Shown here piece by piece: positions 36,705 through 45,749 of a stretch of 64,000 bases of DNA. Source of the DNA: Actinomadura parmotrematis (lineage in GTDB: Bacteria > Actinomycetota > Actinomycetes > Streptosporangiales > Streptosporangiaceae); the NCBI RefSeq assembly GCF_019458805.1, contig NZ_JAIBOA010000013.1:166049-230048 (forward strand). Reading direction: 5' to 3'. The notes beneath the pieces were generated by a model. The model was not told where the DNA came from, made no database searches, and worked only from the letters and a program-made list of their open reading frames with translations. The position numbers and the translations under genes were made by a program. Within the stretch, counting starts at the first letter, position 1. Each line of letters opens with the position of its first letter.

Positions 36705-37549
36705 TCGAGGTGCTGCGGAGCGGCCCGCTCGCCACCGTGCAGGACCTCGGCCGGCCCGGCCTGGCGCATCTCGGCGTGCCGCGCTCGGGGGCCGCCGACG
36801 CGCCGTCGCTGCGGCTCGCCAACCGCCTCGTCGGCAACCCCGAGGGCGCCGCCGGGATCGAGTTCACCTTCGGTGGCGGCGCGCTCCGCTTCCACCGCGC
36901 CGCGTGGATGGCGGTCACCGGCGCGCCTGTGCCGTTCGCCGTGGACGGCCGCGGGCAGGGCGCGAACGCCCCGTGCCGCGTCCCCGCCGGGGCCGTGCTG
37001 GAGATGGGCGCTCCCCCGCACGGCCTGCGCAGCTACCTGGCGGTGCGCGGCGGCGTGGCCCCGGACGCCGTCCTCGGCAGCCGCTCCACGGATCTGCTGT
37101 CGGGCCTCGGCCCGGCGCCCCTGACTCCCGGCGACCGGCTGCCCGTCGGCGCCACCGAGGGGCTCGCCGCCATCAACGTGGACGTCGCGCCCGTCCCGCC
37201 GCCCCCCGACGAACCGGTGCTGCGGCTCCTGCCCGGCCCGCGCGACGACTGGTTCACCCGCGACGCCCTGCGCGTCCTGACCGGCGCCCCCTACGAGGTC
37301 ACCGCCGACAGCAACCGGGTGGGGGTGCGCCTGGACGGCGCGCGGCTGGAGCGCGCCCGCGACGGCGAGCTGGGCAGCGAGGGCATGGTGACGGGCGCGC
37401 TGCAGGTCCCGCCGAGCGGCCTGCCGATCCTGTTCCTCGCCGACCACCCGACGACCGGCGGCTATCCGGTCATCGCGGTCCTCACCGCCGCCGCGATCCC
37501 GTCCGCGGCCCAACTCCGCCCCGGCCGGCGCGTCCGCTTCACCCTCTGA
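36701..37549 (+). CDS. pxpC: 5-oxoprolinase subunit C
   Basis: The 282-residue protein is of the biotin-dependent carboxyltransferase/KipA family. Characteristic pieces are GPLATVQDLGRPGLAHLGVP, ANRLVGNPEGAAGIE, LRSYLAVRGGV and the C-terminal DHPTTGGYPVIAVL. It completes the PxpABC complex. GTG overlaps the PxpB stop by four bases. The tandem order A-B-C is the usual one and no gene for a transporter follows. Confidence 0.92.
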   Translation: MIEVLRSGPLATVQDLGRPGLAHLGVPRSGAADAPSLRLANRLVGNPEGAAGIEFTFGGGALRFHRAAWMAVTGAPVPFAVDGRGQGANAPCRVPAGAVLEMGAPPHGLRSYLAVRGGVAPDAVLGSRSTDLLSGLGPAPLTPGDRLPVGATEGLAAINVDVAPVPPPPDEPVLRLLPGPRDDWFTRDALRVLTGAPYEVTADSNRVGVRLDGARLERARDGELGSEGMVTGALQVPPSGLPILFLADHPTTGGYPVIAVLTAAAIPSAAQLRPGRRVRFTL

Positions 37550-37595
37550 GGCGAACGGCATGGACGGCGGGGCGGGACGGGCGCATCATCGGCAC

Positions 37596-37748
37596 ATGGG
37601 ACTCCTTCTGGTGGCGGGTTTCCTCCTCGTCATCGCGGTCTTCGGGCTGTTCGGGTGGTTCACCGCCGACAGCCGCGACGGGCGCGACCACCAGCCGGTC
37701 GACTGGCCTACGTCGTCAGCCTCCGGTAGTTCTCGACGGACCTTCTGA
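37596..37748 (+). CDS. Small single-helix membrane protein
   Basis: A 50-residue protein with one transmembrane helix (LLLVAGFLLVIAVFGLFGWF) followed by a charged tail (TADSRDGRDHQPVDW). Related tiny proteins with GWFTADSRDGRDW-type motifs occur in actinomycetes. The last 41 bases overlap the end of the convergent glycosylase gene. Real expression is plausible but unproved. Confidence 0.45.
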   Translation: MGLLLVAGFLLVIAVFGLFGWFTADSRDGRDHQPVDWPTSSASGSSRRTF

Positions 37749-38778
37749 GCTCGTCCGCCGGCAGCCGCGCGTCCGGGAAGGGCGTGACGGCGGGACCGTC
37801 GCCGGTGTCCGCCCAGACGCCCGCGACGCGGCCGCCGTGCAGGACGACCGGGGAGATCCAGCCGCCGGGGCGGCTCACCTCGGCGCGGTGCTCGGGCGGG
37901 ACGAGGTGCGGGGAGGACGTGCCGCCCGCCAGGACGTACTGGTCGAACGCGCCGAGCAGCCGGACCGAGGTGCCGGGGGCGGTGTCCAGCAGCCCGGCGA
38001 GGTGCTCGGGCAGGACGTGCATGCGCTCGCCCTCGACGTCGACCTCCGCGAGGTCCCCGGCGGCGGCGAACCATTCGCGGACCTCGCGCTTGCGGCTCGC
38101 GCCGCGCGTCAGCCAGGCGTCGAACGAGGCGGGGGTGGCGGGGCCGTGCGCGCCGAGGAAGGCGCGGACGACGGTGCGGGCGGCGTCCGGCACGTCCGGG
38201 AGGCCGGCCCAGCCGGGGATGCGGTGTTCGGGCGCCGTGAAGGTGACGCGGGCGCCCCGCGGCGGGCCGAAGCAGAGGACGCCCCACCAGGCGAGGGGTT
38301 TCAGCAGGGTGCCCCAGCCCGAGCCGAGCAGCTCGGCCAGGTGGGACGAGCCGGTGGCGTCCACGATCGCGGCGGTGAGCTCCTCGCGGGTGAGCGCCGC
38401 GCCGCCCGCGAGCGCGTCCGAGGCGGCCGCCGCGATCGCCTCCAGGTCGGCGGGGGTCGCCTTGAAAGTCCTCTGCCAGGACGGCTTCTCCCAGTTGCGG
38501 ACGGTGCCGCAGAGCGCGAGGTAGGCGGCGGCCCCGTCGCACGGCAGCAGGTGCAGGGTGCCGCGCATCGCCCACGTCTTGACGAGGCCGGGCTCGGCGC
38601 CGAGCGGCGCGGGCGCGCCCCGGCGGAGCGCCACCGCGAGGTCGGCGGCCGAGGCGACCTGCGCCTGCACGCCGGCGAGGCGCCGCGCGACCTCGACCGG
38701 CCCGCGCCCGTCCGGCCGGTCGAGGAACTGCCGCCGCATCCGCCAGGCGAGCACCTGGCCCCACGTCACCGCGTCCAC
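37708..38778 (-). CDS. Winged-helix DNA-binding protein (AlkZ/AlkX-like, HTH_42)
   Basis: The 356-residue protein has the features of the winged-helix DNA-glycosylase-like family: an N-terminal RRLAGVQAQVASAADLAVALR motif with the Gln-x-Gln pair, MRGTLHLLPC, and a central LGSGWGTLLKPLAWWGVLCFGPP segment. A C-terminal DQYVLAGG follows. Streptomyces AlkZ of this family unhooks interstrand cross-links using the catalytic QxQ, and other members are regulators. The ATG at 38776-38778 lies just beyond the 64-bp palindrome. Confidence 0.87.
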   Translation of the reverse strand: MDAVTWGQVLAWRMRRQFLDRPDGRGPVEVARRLAGVQAQVASAADLAVALRRGAPAPLGAEPGLVKTWAMRGTLHLLPCDGAAAYLALCGTVRNWEKPSWQRTFKATPADLEAIAAAASDALAGGAALTREELTAAIVDATGSSHLAELLGSGWGTLLKPLAWWGVLCFGPPRGARVTFTAPEHRIPGWAGLPDVPDAARTVVRAFLGAHGPATPASFDAWLTRGASRKREVREWFAAAGDLAEVDVEGERMHVLPEHLAGLLDTAPGTSVRLLGAFDQYVLAGGTSSPHLVPPEHRAEVSRPGGWISPVVLHGGRVAGVWADTGDGPAVTPFPDARLPADELRRSVENYRRLTT

Positions 38779-38824
38779 CCCCCGATGACATCACACGCCT
38801 CCGACATTCCCGCCCCACCCGCCA

Positions 38825-38925
38825 TGACCAGGTGGTCGCCCAACGTTGACTTGCGGCGTGTTGCGCAGCGGGAGCGCTCCCACGGCGCAACACGCCGCAA
38901 GTCAACGAGGAGTGACCGGGTGGTC
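38825..38925. repeat. 64-bp near-perfect palindrome with flanking direct repeats
   Basis: Arms of 23 bp (38844-38866 and 38885-38907; inner ends TGTTGCGC and GCGCAACA) pair perfectly, and the center is a further perfect palindrome GGGAGCGCTCCC at 38870-38881. Only two base pairs of 32 are mismatched. Direct repeats TGACCAGGTGGTC (38825-38837) and TGACCGGGTGGTC (38913-38925) flank it. The stop codon of the ATPase gene lies in the right repeat. It may work as a terminator or be a miniature mobile element. Confidence 0.75.
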
Positions 38926-41386
38926 AGGCGAGGCGGTGGGTGAGGTCGGCGAAGGCGGCGCGGACGTCCTCGGCGGTGAGGACGGTGAGGTCGGCGGGGG
39001 TGGCGGCGGCGCCGAGGCCGGCGGCGCGCAGGGCGCGGGAGGCGCACGCCTTCTCGTACAGGGAGCGGGCGAACCGGCCGTTGCCCAGCGAGTCGATCTT
39101 GCCGGAGCCGACGGCGCGCTGGAAGACCAGGGCGAGGTCGTCCAGGGCCCGTTCCTCCCAGCGGTCGCCGCCCTGCTCGGCGATGAGCTGGGCGATCCGC
39201 AGCAGCTCGTCGGGGCCGTAGGACGGGAACCGCACCCGCGCGTCGAACCGGGACGCCAGCCCGGGGTTGGAGCCGAGGAAGCGGTCCATCTCCGCGCCGT
39301 AGCCGGCGAGGACGACGACGAGCCGGTCGCGGTCGTCCTCGGCGCGCTTCAGCAGCGTCTGCACGGCCTCGGCGCCGAACGCGTCGCCGCCCGCGTACCC
39401 GGGGTTGACCAGGGAGTACGCCTCGTCGACGAACAGCACGCCGCCGAGCGCGGAGTCCACCACCTTGTTGGTCTTCAGGGCGGTGGAGCCGAGGTGGTCG
39501 CCGACGAGGTCGGCGCGCTGCGCCTCGACGACCGAGGGCCGGGCGAGCAGGCCGAGCGCGGCGAAGATGCGGCCGAGGACGCGCGCCACCGTCGTCTTGC
39601 CGGTGCCGGGCGGCCCGGCGAACACGAAGTGCCGGGTCGGCGGGCGGGTGACCAGGCCCTGCTCCTGGCGGAGCCGCGCCACCTGGAGCTGCGCGGCGAT
39701 CTCCTGCACCTGCCGCTTGACCGGGGCGAGCCCGATCATGTCGTGCAGCTCGGCGAGCGCCTCGTCGATGGTGGGGGTGTCGGCGTAGCCGCGGTAGCGC
39801 TCGGTGGCCTCGGCGAACGCCGCCTCGACGTCCTCGGCGCGCAGCGTCACCAGGTCGTCGGCGGTCGGGCTGCCGCCCGCGCCGACCACCCGCACGTCGC
39901 GGGCGCGCGCCGCGGTCTCGGTGAGGGAGCGGACGAACCGGCCGTTGCCGAGCTCGTCGACGATGCCGCGCCGCCGCACCTCCTCGAAGCGGTCGGCGAG
40001 GCGGCGGCGCGCCTCGTCGTCCAGCCGGTCGTCGCGGAGGCCGGTGTGGTAGTCGGCGATCCGCAGCAGCTCCTCGGGCCGGTAGGACGGGAAGTGCACG
40101 CGCGTGCCGAACCGGGACGCCAGGCCGGGGTTGGAGTCCAGGAACTCGGTCATCTGCGCCTCGTAGCCGGCGAGGATGATGACGAGGTTGTCGCGGTCGT
40201 CCTCGGCGCGCTTCAGCAGCGTCTGCACGGCCTCGTTGCCGAACCGGTCGGGCTGCCCCTCGGCGGCGTTGACCAGGCCGTAGGCCTCGTCGACGAACAG
40301 CACGCCGCCGAGCGCGGAGTCCACCACCTGCCCGGTCTTGATCGCGGTGGCGCCGAGGTACTCGCCGACCAGGTCGCCGCGGTGCACCTCGACGACGTGC
40401 GGGGTCGGCAGCAGCCCGAACGCGTAGAAGATCTTGGCGAGGGCGCGGGCCACCGTCGTCTTGCCGGTGCCGGGCGGGCCGACGAACACGAAGTGCCGCA
40501 TCGGCTTCTCGGTGGGGACGCCGGCGGCGGCGCGCAGGTGCGCGGCCTCGATGGACGCCGCGATCGCGCGGACCTGCCGCTTGACCGGGGCGAGGCCGAC
40601 CATGTCCTCCAGGTCGGCGAGGGCCTCGGCGACCGAGATGTCCGGCGGCTCCTCGCCCGCCTCGGCGGGCGGCGCGTCGGCGGCGGCGCGCTGCTCGTAG
40701 GCGGCCTGGGTGGCGGCGGGGACGCCCGCGGCGTCCTCGTCGCGGCGCGCCGGGTCGAGCGGCGGCGGCCTGCCCGGAAGCGTCATTCCCTCCCCCTTCG
40801 GGCCGTCCTGTTCCTGCACCCAGCCGGTGGCGTAGGTCTCCGCCGCCACCGTACGGCGGGCGCGCGCCCAGCGGTAGGCGAGGACGGCGAGTCCGGCGAC
40901 CCACGCGGGTGCGGCGCCCGCCGCCGGGACGGTGAACACCAGCGCCGCGGTGGCGGCGGCCGCGGCGAGCAGCGCGATCAGCGCCGTCCGCCAGGGCGTG
41001 TAGCCGCCGAGGCGGAACGCGGTGAGCGCGACGGGCAGCGCGAGCGCGGCGAGGAGCGGCGTCTCGTAGTGGGGATGCGGGTAGAGGCCGCCGAGCGGGA
41101 CGGACGCGGCGAGCCAGCAGGCGATGACGCCGCCGACCGCCGTCCCGGCCGGGGACCGCAGCGTCAGGTGCACGACGACGAGCAGGATCGCGGCGGCCGC
41201 GGCGGTGACGAGCACCGGCGCCTTCAGCAGCACCGCGGCCGCGACGGCCGCGGCGATCGCCACGAGCCCGGCGAGGAACCGCAGCCCCGGCACGACCTGG
41301 AAGTACCGGGACCGCAGGCGCTCGAACAGATCCCGCGCCGTGGTCACCGCCGTCGGACGGGAGCGGAATCCGCCGAACAAAGCCAT
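38924..41386 (-). CDS. Membrane-anchored double AAA+ ATPase (CbxX/CfxQ, EccA-like)
   Basis: The 820-residue protein has five to six hydrophobic helices in residues 36-172, a linker, then two CbxX/CfxQ-type AAA modules in tandem. Module 1 has Walker A GPPGTGKTT near residue 302 and Walker B GGVLFVDEAYGLV near 365; module 2 has the same motifs near 592 and 652. Each includes an arginine-rich ASRFxxRVxFPSY second region of homology. EccA of type VII secretion has a single such module after TPRs; here the TPRs are replaced by a membrane domain. No ESX genes adjoin. Role unknown; remodelling of a membrane-bound complex is inference. Confidence 0.88.
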   Translation of the reverse strand: MALFGGFRSRPTAVTTARDLFERLRSRYFQVVPGLRFLAGLVAIAAAVAAAVLLKAPVLVTAAAAAILLVVVHLTLRSPAGTAVGGVIACWLAASVPLGGLYPHPHYETPLLAALALPVALTAFRLGGYTPWRTALIALLAAAAATAALVFTVPAAGAAPAWVAGLAVLAYRWARARRTVAAETYATGWVQEQDGPKGEGMTLPGRPPPLDPARRDEDAAGVPAATQAAYEQRAAADAPPAEAGEEPPDISVAEALADLEDMVGLAPVKRQVRAIAASIEAAHLRAAAGVPTEKPMRHFVFVGPPGTGKTTVARALAKIFYAFGLLPTPHVVEVHRGDLVGEYLGATAIKTGQVVDSALGGVLFVDEAYGLVNAAEGQPDRFGNEAVQTLLKRAEDDRDNLVIILAGYEAQMTEFLDSNPGLASRFGTRVHFPSYRPEELLRIADYHTGLRDDRLDDEARRRLADRFEEVRRRGIVDELGNGRFVRSLTETAARARDVRVVGAGGSPTADDLVTLRAEDVEAAFAEATERYRGYADTPTIDEALAELHDMIGLAPVKRQVQEIAAQLQVARLRQEQGLVTRPPTRHFVFAGPPGTGKTTVARVLGRIFAALGLLARPSVVEAQRADLVGDHLGSTALKTNKVVDSALGGVLFVDEAYSLVNPGYAGGDAFGAEAVQTLLKRAEDDRDRLVVVLAGYGAEMDRFLGSNPGLASRFDARVRFPSYGPDELLRIAQLIAEQGGDRWEERALDDLALVFQRAVGSGKIDSLGNGRFARSLYEKACASRALRAAGLGAAATPADLTVLTAEDVRAAFADLTHRLA

Positions 41387-41560
41387 CGCCCCGAGTAAAC
41401 CGTAGGTATCGCCTGAACGGGACTACCCGCCGACGGTTCGTTGACTCGTACAAGGCGGAACGGGTTGCGGCGGCGTGTCACGCCGGTGGGACATTCGTCC
41501 TGGCGGGCACCGTATTTCCGGCCCTGCCGCAGCCCGGTTGCCGGCCCGTACGGTGTCGGG

Positions 41561-42742
41561 GTGAGACTGAAGGACGTCACGGGCGCCGCCCGCCCGCGAT
41601 CGCAGGGCATCGACGTGGACACCCTCGACGCCACCGGCCCCGACAGCCGGGGCTTCCTGCTGTGGCTGCTGCTCCTGTCCTTCCCGGTCCGCGACATCGT
41701 CCTCGGCCGGGTCGGCCCCTGGTGGGCGGCCTCGCTCGCCCTCGCGACCCTCGCGGTCCTGTACGCCGCGACCGTGCGGACCGCCTTCGACGGCCGGTTC
41801 CCGCTGCGCGTCCCGGTCACGCTGTTCGTCGTGCTCACGGCGGCGGGCGCCGTCGTCGTCGCTCTGCTGGACCGGCGGTGGAGCAGCGTCTACGCGCTGG
41901 TCGGGCTCGCCGCCGGCAGCGTCGGCGGGCACCTGCCGCGGGCGCGGCGCGGCGTCGAGTGGCCGCTGCTGCTCTGCGTCGGCGGCCCGGTCGCCGTCGT
42001 CATGCTGTCGGCGTGGTGGGGCGGCGCGGACGCCGAGGGGGTCCTCGGCTCGGCGTACGCGGTCGGGACGGCGGGGCTGGTCACCGCGATCGTCATCCGG
42101 CTGTTCGGGGTGATCGGGATGCTGCGCGCGGCCCGCGAGGAGCTGGCCCGCGCCGCCGTCGAGGCCGAGCGGCTGCGGTTCTCGCGCGACCTGCACGACC
42201 TGCTCGGGCACACGCTGTCGCTGATGGTGGTGAAGGCGCAGGCGGTGCGGCTGCTGGCCGCCCGCGACCCGGCGGTGGCGGCCGCGCAGGCCGCCGACAT
42301 CGAGGACGTGGGCCGGCGGGCCCTCGGCGAGGTCCGCCAGGCCGTGTCGGGCTACCGGGGGCGGGGCCTCGCCGCCGAGCTGGAGGCGGCCCGCACCGCG
42401 CTCGCCGACGCGGGCGTCCGGCCGGTGATCCGGAGCGCCGGGGACGCGCTGCCGGGCGAGGCGGACGCGCTGCTCGGCTGGGTCGTCCGGGAGGGCGTCA
42501 CCAACGTGATCCGGCACAGCGGCGCCCGCACCTGCGAGATCACGCTGCGGCACGGCGGCGGGGAGGCGGTCGTGCAGGTCCGCGACGACGGCGCCGGGCC
42601 CGCGCCCGGCGCGCCCGGCAACGGCCTGCGCGGCCTCGCCGAGCGCCTCGCCGAGGCGGGCGGCTCCGTCGCGGCCGGTCCCGGCGACGGCGGCGGGTAC
42701 GCGCTGACCGCGACGGTGGGCACGGAACAATGGGCACCGTGA
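41561..42742 (+). CDS. DesK/NarX-type sensor histidine kinase
   Basis: The 393-residue kinase has a membrane domain of about six helices (residues 28-190), a HisKA_3 domain with the His in FSRDLHDLLGHTLSLM and a HATPase region with VVREGVTNVIRHSGA and the G box GNGLRGLAERL. It lacks a large sensor loop. The GTG at 41561 is the first sensible start; the Shine-Dalgarno site is weak. The cognate regulator follows after 11 bp, or with overlap if an earlier start is used. Confidence 0.9.
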   Translation: MRLKDVTGAARPRSQGIDVDTLDATGPDSRGFLLWLLLLSFPVRDIVLGRVGPWWAASLALATLAVLYAATVRTAFDGRFPLRVPVTLFVVLTAAGAVVVALLDRRWSSVYALVGLAAGSVGGHLPRARRGVEWPLLLCVGGPVAVVMLSAWWGGADAEGVLGSAYAVGTAGLVTAIVIRLFGVIGMLRAAREELARAAVEAERLRFSRDLHDLLGHTLSLMVVKAQAVRLLAARDPAVAAAQAADIEDVGRRALGEVRQAVSGYRGRGLAAELEAARTALADAGVRPVIRSAGDALPGEADALLGWVVREGVTNVIRHSGARTCEITLRHGGGEAVVQVRDDGAGPAPGAPGNGLRGLAERLAEAGGSVAAGPGDGGGYALTATVGTEQWAP

Positions 42743-42753
42743 CAAGGGGCACC

Positions 42754-43359
42754 GTGATCAGGATCCTGCTGGCCGAGGACCAGGGCATGATGCGCGGCGC
42801 CCTCGCGCTGCTGCTCGGCCTGGAGGACGACTTCGAGGTGGTCGCGCAGGCCGGCGACGGCCTCGCGGCGCTGGCCGAGGCCCGCCGCACCCGGCCCGAC
42901 GTCGCCGTCCTCGACATCGAGATGCCCGGCCGGAGCGGCCTCGACGTCGCCGCCGACCTGCGCCGCGAGCTGCCCGGCTGCCGGGTGCTGATCGTCACGA
43001 CCTTCGGGCGGCCCGGCTACCTGCGCCGCGCCATGGAGGCCGGCGCCCGCGGGTTCCTGGTCAAGGACGGCCCGATCGAGGACCTGGTCACGGCGATCCG
43101 CCGCGTCCTGGCGGGCGAGCAGGTCGTCGATCCGGCGCTCGCGACGGCCGCGCTGTCGGTCGGCCCGAACCCCCTCACCGACCGCGAGCGCGACGTGCTG
43201 ACGGCCGCCGCCGACGGCGCCACCGTCGCCGACGTCGCGGGCCTGCTGCACTTGTCGGAGAGCACCGTCCGCAACTACCTTTCGTCGGCGATCGGCAAGA
43301 CCGGCGCCCGCAACCGCATCGAGGCCGTGGGCACCGCCCGGCAGAACGGATGGCTCTGA
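42754..43359 (+). CDS. NarL/LuxR-type response regulator
   Basis: The 201-residue regulator has a receiver (ILLAEDQGMMRGAL, Asp in VAVLDIEMPG, Thr in LIVTTFG, Lys in GFLVKDG) and a LuxR-type helix-turn-helix (LTDRERDVLTAAADG, TVADVAGLLHLSESTVRNYL). The GTG at 42754 has AAGGGG four bases upstream; alternatives are the ATG at 42730 and GTG at 42739, the latter overlapping the kinase stop. It forms a pair with the upstream kinase. Target genes cannot be named. Confidence 0.9.
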   Translation: MIRILLAEDQGMMRGALALLLGLEDDFEVVAQAGDGLAALAEARRTRPDVAVLDIEMPGRSGLDVAADLRRELPGCRVLIVTTFGRPGYLRRAMEAGARGFLVKDGPIEDLVTAIRRVLAGEQVVDPALATAALSVGPNPLTDRERDVLTAAADGATVADVAGLLHLSESTVRNYLSSAIGKTGARNRIEAVGTARQNGWL

Positions 43360-43361
43360 AC

Positions 43362-44273
43362 ATGCGGACCCTGCGCACCCCGGAGGCGCGGTTCGCCGCC
43401 GTCCCCGACTTCCCCTACGAGCCCCGCTACGCCGAGGTCCCCGCCCCCGGCGGCGGCACCCTGCGGATGGCCTACGTGGAGGCCGGGCCCGCCGACGGCC
43501 CCGTCGTGCTGCTGCTGCACGGCGAGCCGAGCTGGTCGTTCCTGTACCGCAAGGTGATCCCCGTCCTCGCGGACGCCGGGCTGCGCGCCGTCGCGCCCGA
43601 CCTGGTCGGGTTCGGGCGATCCGACAAGCCCACCGAGATCGCCGACCACACCTACGCCCGCCACATCGAGTGGACGCGCGCCCTGGTGTTCGACGCCCTC
43701 GACCTGCGCGACGTCACCCTCGTCGGGCAGGACTGGGGCGGCCTCATCGGCCTCCGCCTCGCCGTCGCCCACCCCGGCCGGTTCGCGCGGATCGTCGCCG
43801 CCAACACCGGCCTGCCGACCGGCGACTTCCCGATGCCCGAGACCTGGCTGCGGTTCCGCGAGTCGGTGCGGACGGCGCCGGAGTTCGACGTGGCCCGCAG
43901 CGTCCGCTCCGGCTGCCGCACCGAGCTGCCGGCCGCGGTCGCCGCCGCCTACGACGCGCCGTTCCCCGACGAGGCCCACAAGGCCGGGCCGCGCGCCATG
44001 CCCGGCCTCGTCCCCGCCGAGCCGGACGACCCGGAGGCGCAGCCCAACCGGGACGCCTGGGACGTGCTGCGCGCCTGGGACAAGCCGTTCCTCGCCGCGT
44101 TCAGCGACCGGGACCCGATCACCGGGCCGATGGCGCCGCTGTTCGCGAGCATGATCCCCGGCGCGGCGGGACGCGCGCACCCGACGATCGAGGGCGCCGG
44201 CCACTTCCTCCAGGAGGACGGCGGGGAGCGGCTCGGCCGCGTCATCGCCGGCTTCGTCCGGGAGACCGCGTGA
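43362..44273 (+). CDS. Haloalkane dehalogenase
   Basis: The 303-residue alpha/beta hydrolase has the oxyanion motif LLHGEPSWSFLYRK, the nucleophile Asp in GQDWGG near residue 124 and the catalytic His in GAGHFLQED near residue 281. The GEPSW and QDWGG motifs are the fingerprint of haloalkane dehalogenases, which replace a terminal halogen with hydroxyl. The N-terminus RTLRTPEARFAAVPDFPYEP is typical, so I chose the ATG at 43362 over 43350. The stop overlaps the RNase HII start. Confidence 0.88.
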   Translation: MRTLRTPEARFAAVPDFPYEPRYAEVPAPGGGTLRMAYVEAGPADGPVVLLLHGEPSWSFLYRKVIPVLADAGLRAVAPDLVGFGRSDKPTEIADHTYARHIEWTRALVFDALDLRDVTLVGQDWGGLIGLRLAVAHPGRFARIVAANTGLPTGDFPMPETWLRFRESVRTAPEFDVARSVRSGCRTELPAAVAAAYDAPFPDEAHKAGPRAMPGLVPAEPDDPEAQPNRDAWDVLRAWDKPFLAAFSDRDPITGPMAPLFASMIPGAAGRAHPTIEGAGHFLQEDGGERLGRVIAGFVRETA

Positions 44274-45031
44274 CCGGCGACGCCCTGCCCGGCCTGGACG
44301 CCGCCCCCGCCCCCGGCGCGCTCCCCCGCCACGCCGGCTACGCCGTGGAGGACGAGCTGCGCGCCCGCCTCGGCGGCGCCGTCCGCATCGCCGGGCTGGA
44401 CGAGGTCGGGCGCGGCGCCTGGGCCGGGCCCGTCGTCGTCTGCGCCGCCGTCGCCGACGGGTCGGCGCCGCCCGAGCTGCCCGGCCGCGGCGGCCGTCCC
44501 GTCCGCCTCACCGACTCCAAGCTGCTCACCGCCGCGCACCGGGAGGCGTTCGCGGAGATCCTGCCGGGCTGGCTCGCCGGGCACGCGATCGGCGCCGCGT
44601 CGCCGGAGGAGATCGACGAGGCGGGCATGACCGCCGCGCTCCGCCGCGCCGCCGTCCGCGCCCTGGAGGCGCTGCCCGCGCCGCCCGGCCTCGTCCTGCT
44701 GGACGGCGCGCACGACTTCCTCGGCGCGCCCTGGAAGGTCCGCACCGAGATCAAGGCCGACCAGCGGTCGGTGACCGTCGCCGCCGCGTCCGTCCTCGCC
44801 AAGGTGCACCGCGACCGGCTCATGGCCGACTTGGACGCCGCGCACCCCGGCTACGGCTTCGCCGACAGCGCCGGCTACCCCTCGCCCGTCCACCAGGCGG
44901 CGCTGGAGGAGCGCGGCCCGACGCCGCACCACCGCCTGTCCTGGTCCTATCTGGACGACCTGCCGCGCTGGCGCCATCTCAAACGCCACCGCGACCCCCT
45001 TGCCGGAGAAGGCCAACTCACCCTTATGTGA
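44270..45031 (+). CDS. rnhB: Ribonuclease HII
   Basis: The 253-residue protein has the RNase HII signature: GLDEVGRGAWAGPVV with the DE catalytic pair, LTDSKLL, LLDGAHDF with the third Asp, and KADQRSVTVAAASVLAKVHRD. It removes RNA from DNA and single ribonucleotides. The GTG start overlaps the dehalogenase stop by four bases. In many actinomycetes rnhB sits by rplS; here it is in a different context. Confidence 0.94.
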   Translation: MTGDALPGLDAAPAPGALPRHAGYAVEDELRARLGGAVRIAGLDEVGRGAWAGPVVVCAAVADGSAPPELPGRGGRPVRLTDSKLLTAAHREAFAEILPGWLAGHAIGAASPEEIDEAGMTAALRRAAVRALEALPAPPGLVLLDGAHDFLGAPWKVRTEIKADQRSVTVAAASVLAKVHRDRLMADLDAAHPGYGFADSAGYPSPVHQAALEERGPTPHHRLSWSYLDDLPRWRHLKRHRDPLAGEGQLTLM

Positions 45032-45092
45032 CTCTCAGGGCGACTCGCGCTTTGCCCGCTGGGTAAACCTCCGTGAACGGGAGGTAGGTGGC

Positions 45093-45728
45093 ATGGACAC
45101 TGTCGTCAGGAGACTGCTGCGCGCGGCCGGTTCGGAGACCTTCGCCGAGCAGGCCGGCATCCCCCTGAAGGACCAGCCCGCGGCCCTGTTCAAGCTGCTG
45201 GTGCTGGCGAACCTGCTGAGCGCCCGCATCTCCGCCGACATCGGCGTCGCCGCCGCCCGCGAGCTGTTCGCGGCGGGCGGGGGCACCGCGCGCGGCCTCG
45301 CGCGGCTGGACTGGCGGACGCTGGTCGACGCGCTCGACCGCGCGCGCTACGTCCGCTACGACGAGAGCACCGCGACGCGCCTCGGCGACATGGCCGAGCA
45401 GGTGCAGGAGACCTACAACGGCGACCTGCGGCGGCTGCCCGTCGAGGCGGGCCGCGACCTGGAGCGCGCCTCGGCGCTGCTGCGGCGCTTCCCGGGCATC
45501 GGCCCGGTCGGCGTGGACGTGTTCTGCCGGGAGGCGCAGGCCATGTGGCCGTGGCTGCGCCCCTACGTCGACGCGCAGGCGCTGAAGGGCGCCGAGCGGC
45601 TCGGCCTGCCCGCCGACCCGAAGCGGCTGGCCGACGAGGTCCCCGACAGGGACCTCGCCCGGTTCACCGCCGCGCTCGTGCGCGTCGCCCGCGACAAGCG
45701 CCTCGCCGAGGCCGTCGCGCGCGGCTGA
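45093..45728 (+). CDS. Endonuclease III-like HhH protein
   Basis: The 211-residue protein has the layout of small HhH base-excision nucleases: ALFKLLVLANLLSARISADI, a helical core and the hairpin LRRFPGIGPVGVDVFCRE, followed by RPYVDAQALKGAERLGLP. The catalytic Lys of endonuclease III is missing and there is no FeS cluster, so glycosylase activity without AP lyase is likely. GGGAGGTAGG precedes the ATG at 45093. It converges with the TerD gene. Confidence 0.82.
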   Translation: MDTVVRRLLRAAGSETFAEQAGIPLKDQPAALFKLLVLANLLSARISADIGVAAARELFAAGGGTARGLARLDWRTLVDALDRARYVRYDESTATRLGDMAEQVQETYNGDLRRLPVEAGRDLERASALLRRFPGIGPVGVDVFCREAQAMWPWLRPYVDAQALKGAERLGLPADPKRLADEVPDRDLARFTAALVRVARDKRLAEAVARG

Positions 45729-45749
45729 GCGCCGGCCGGTCCTCGCCGA

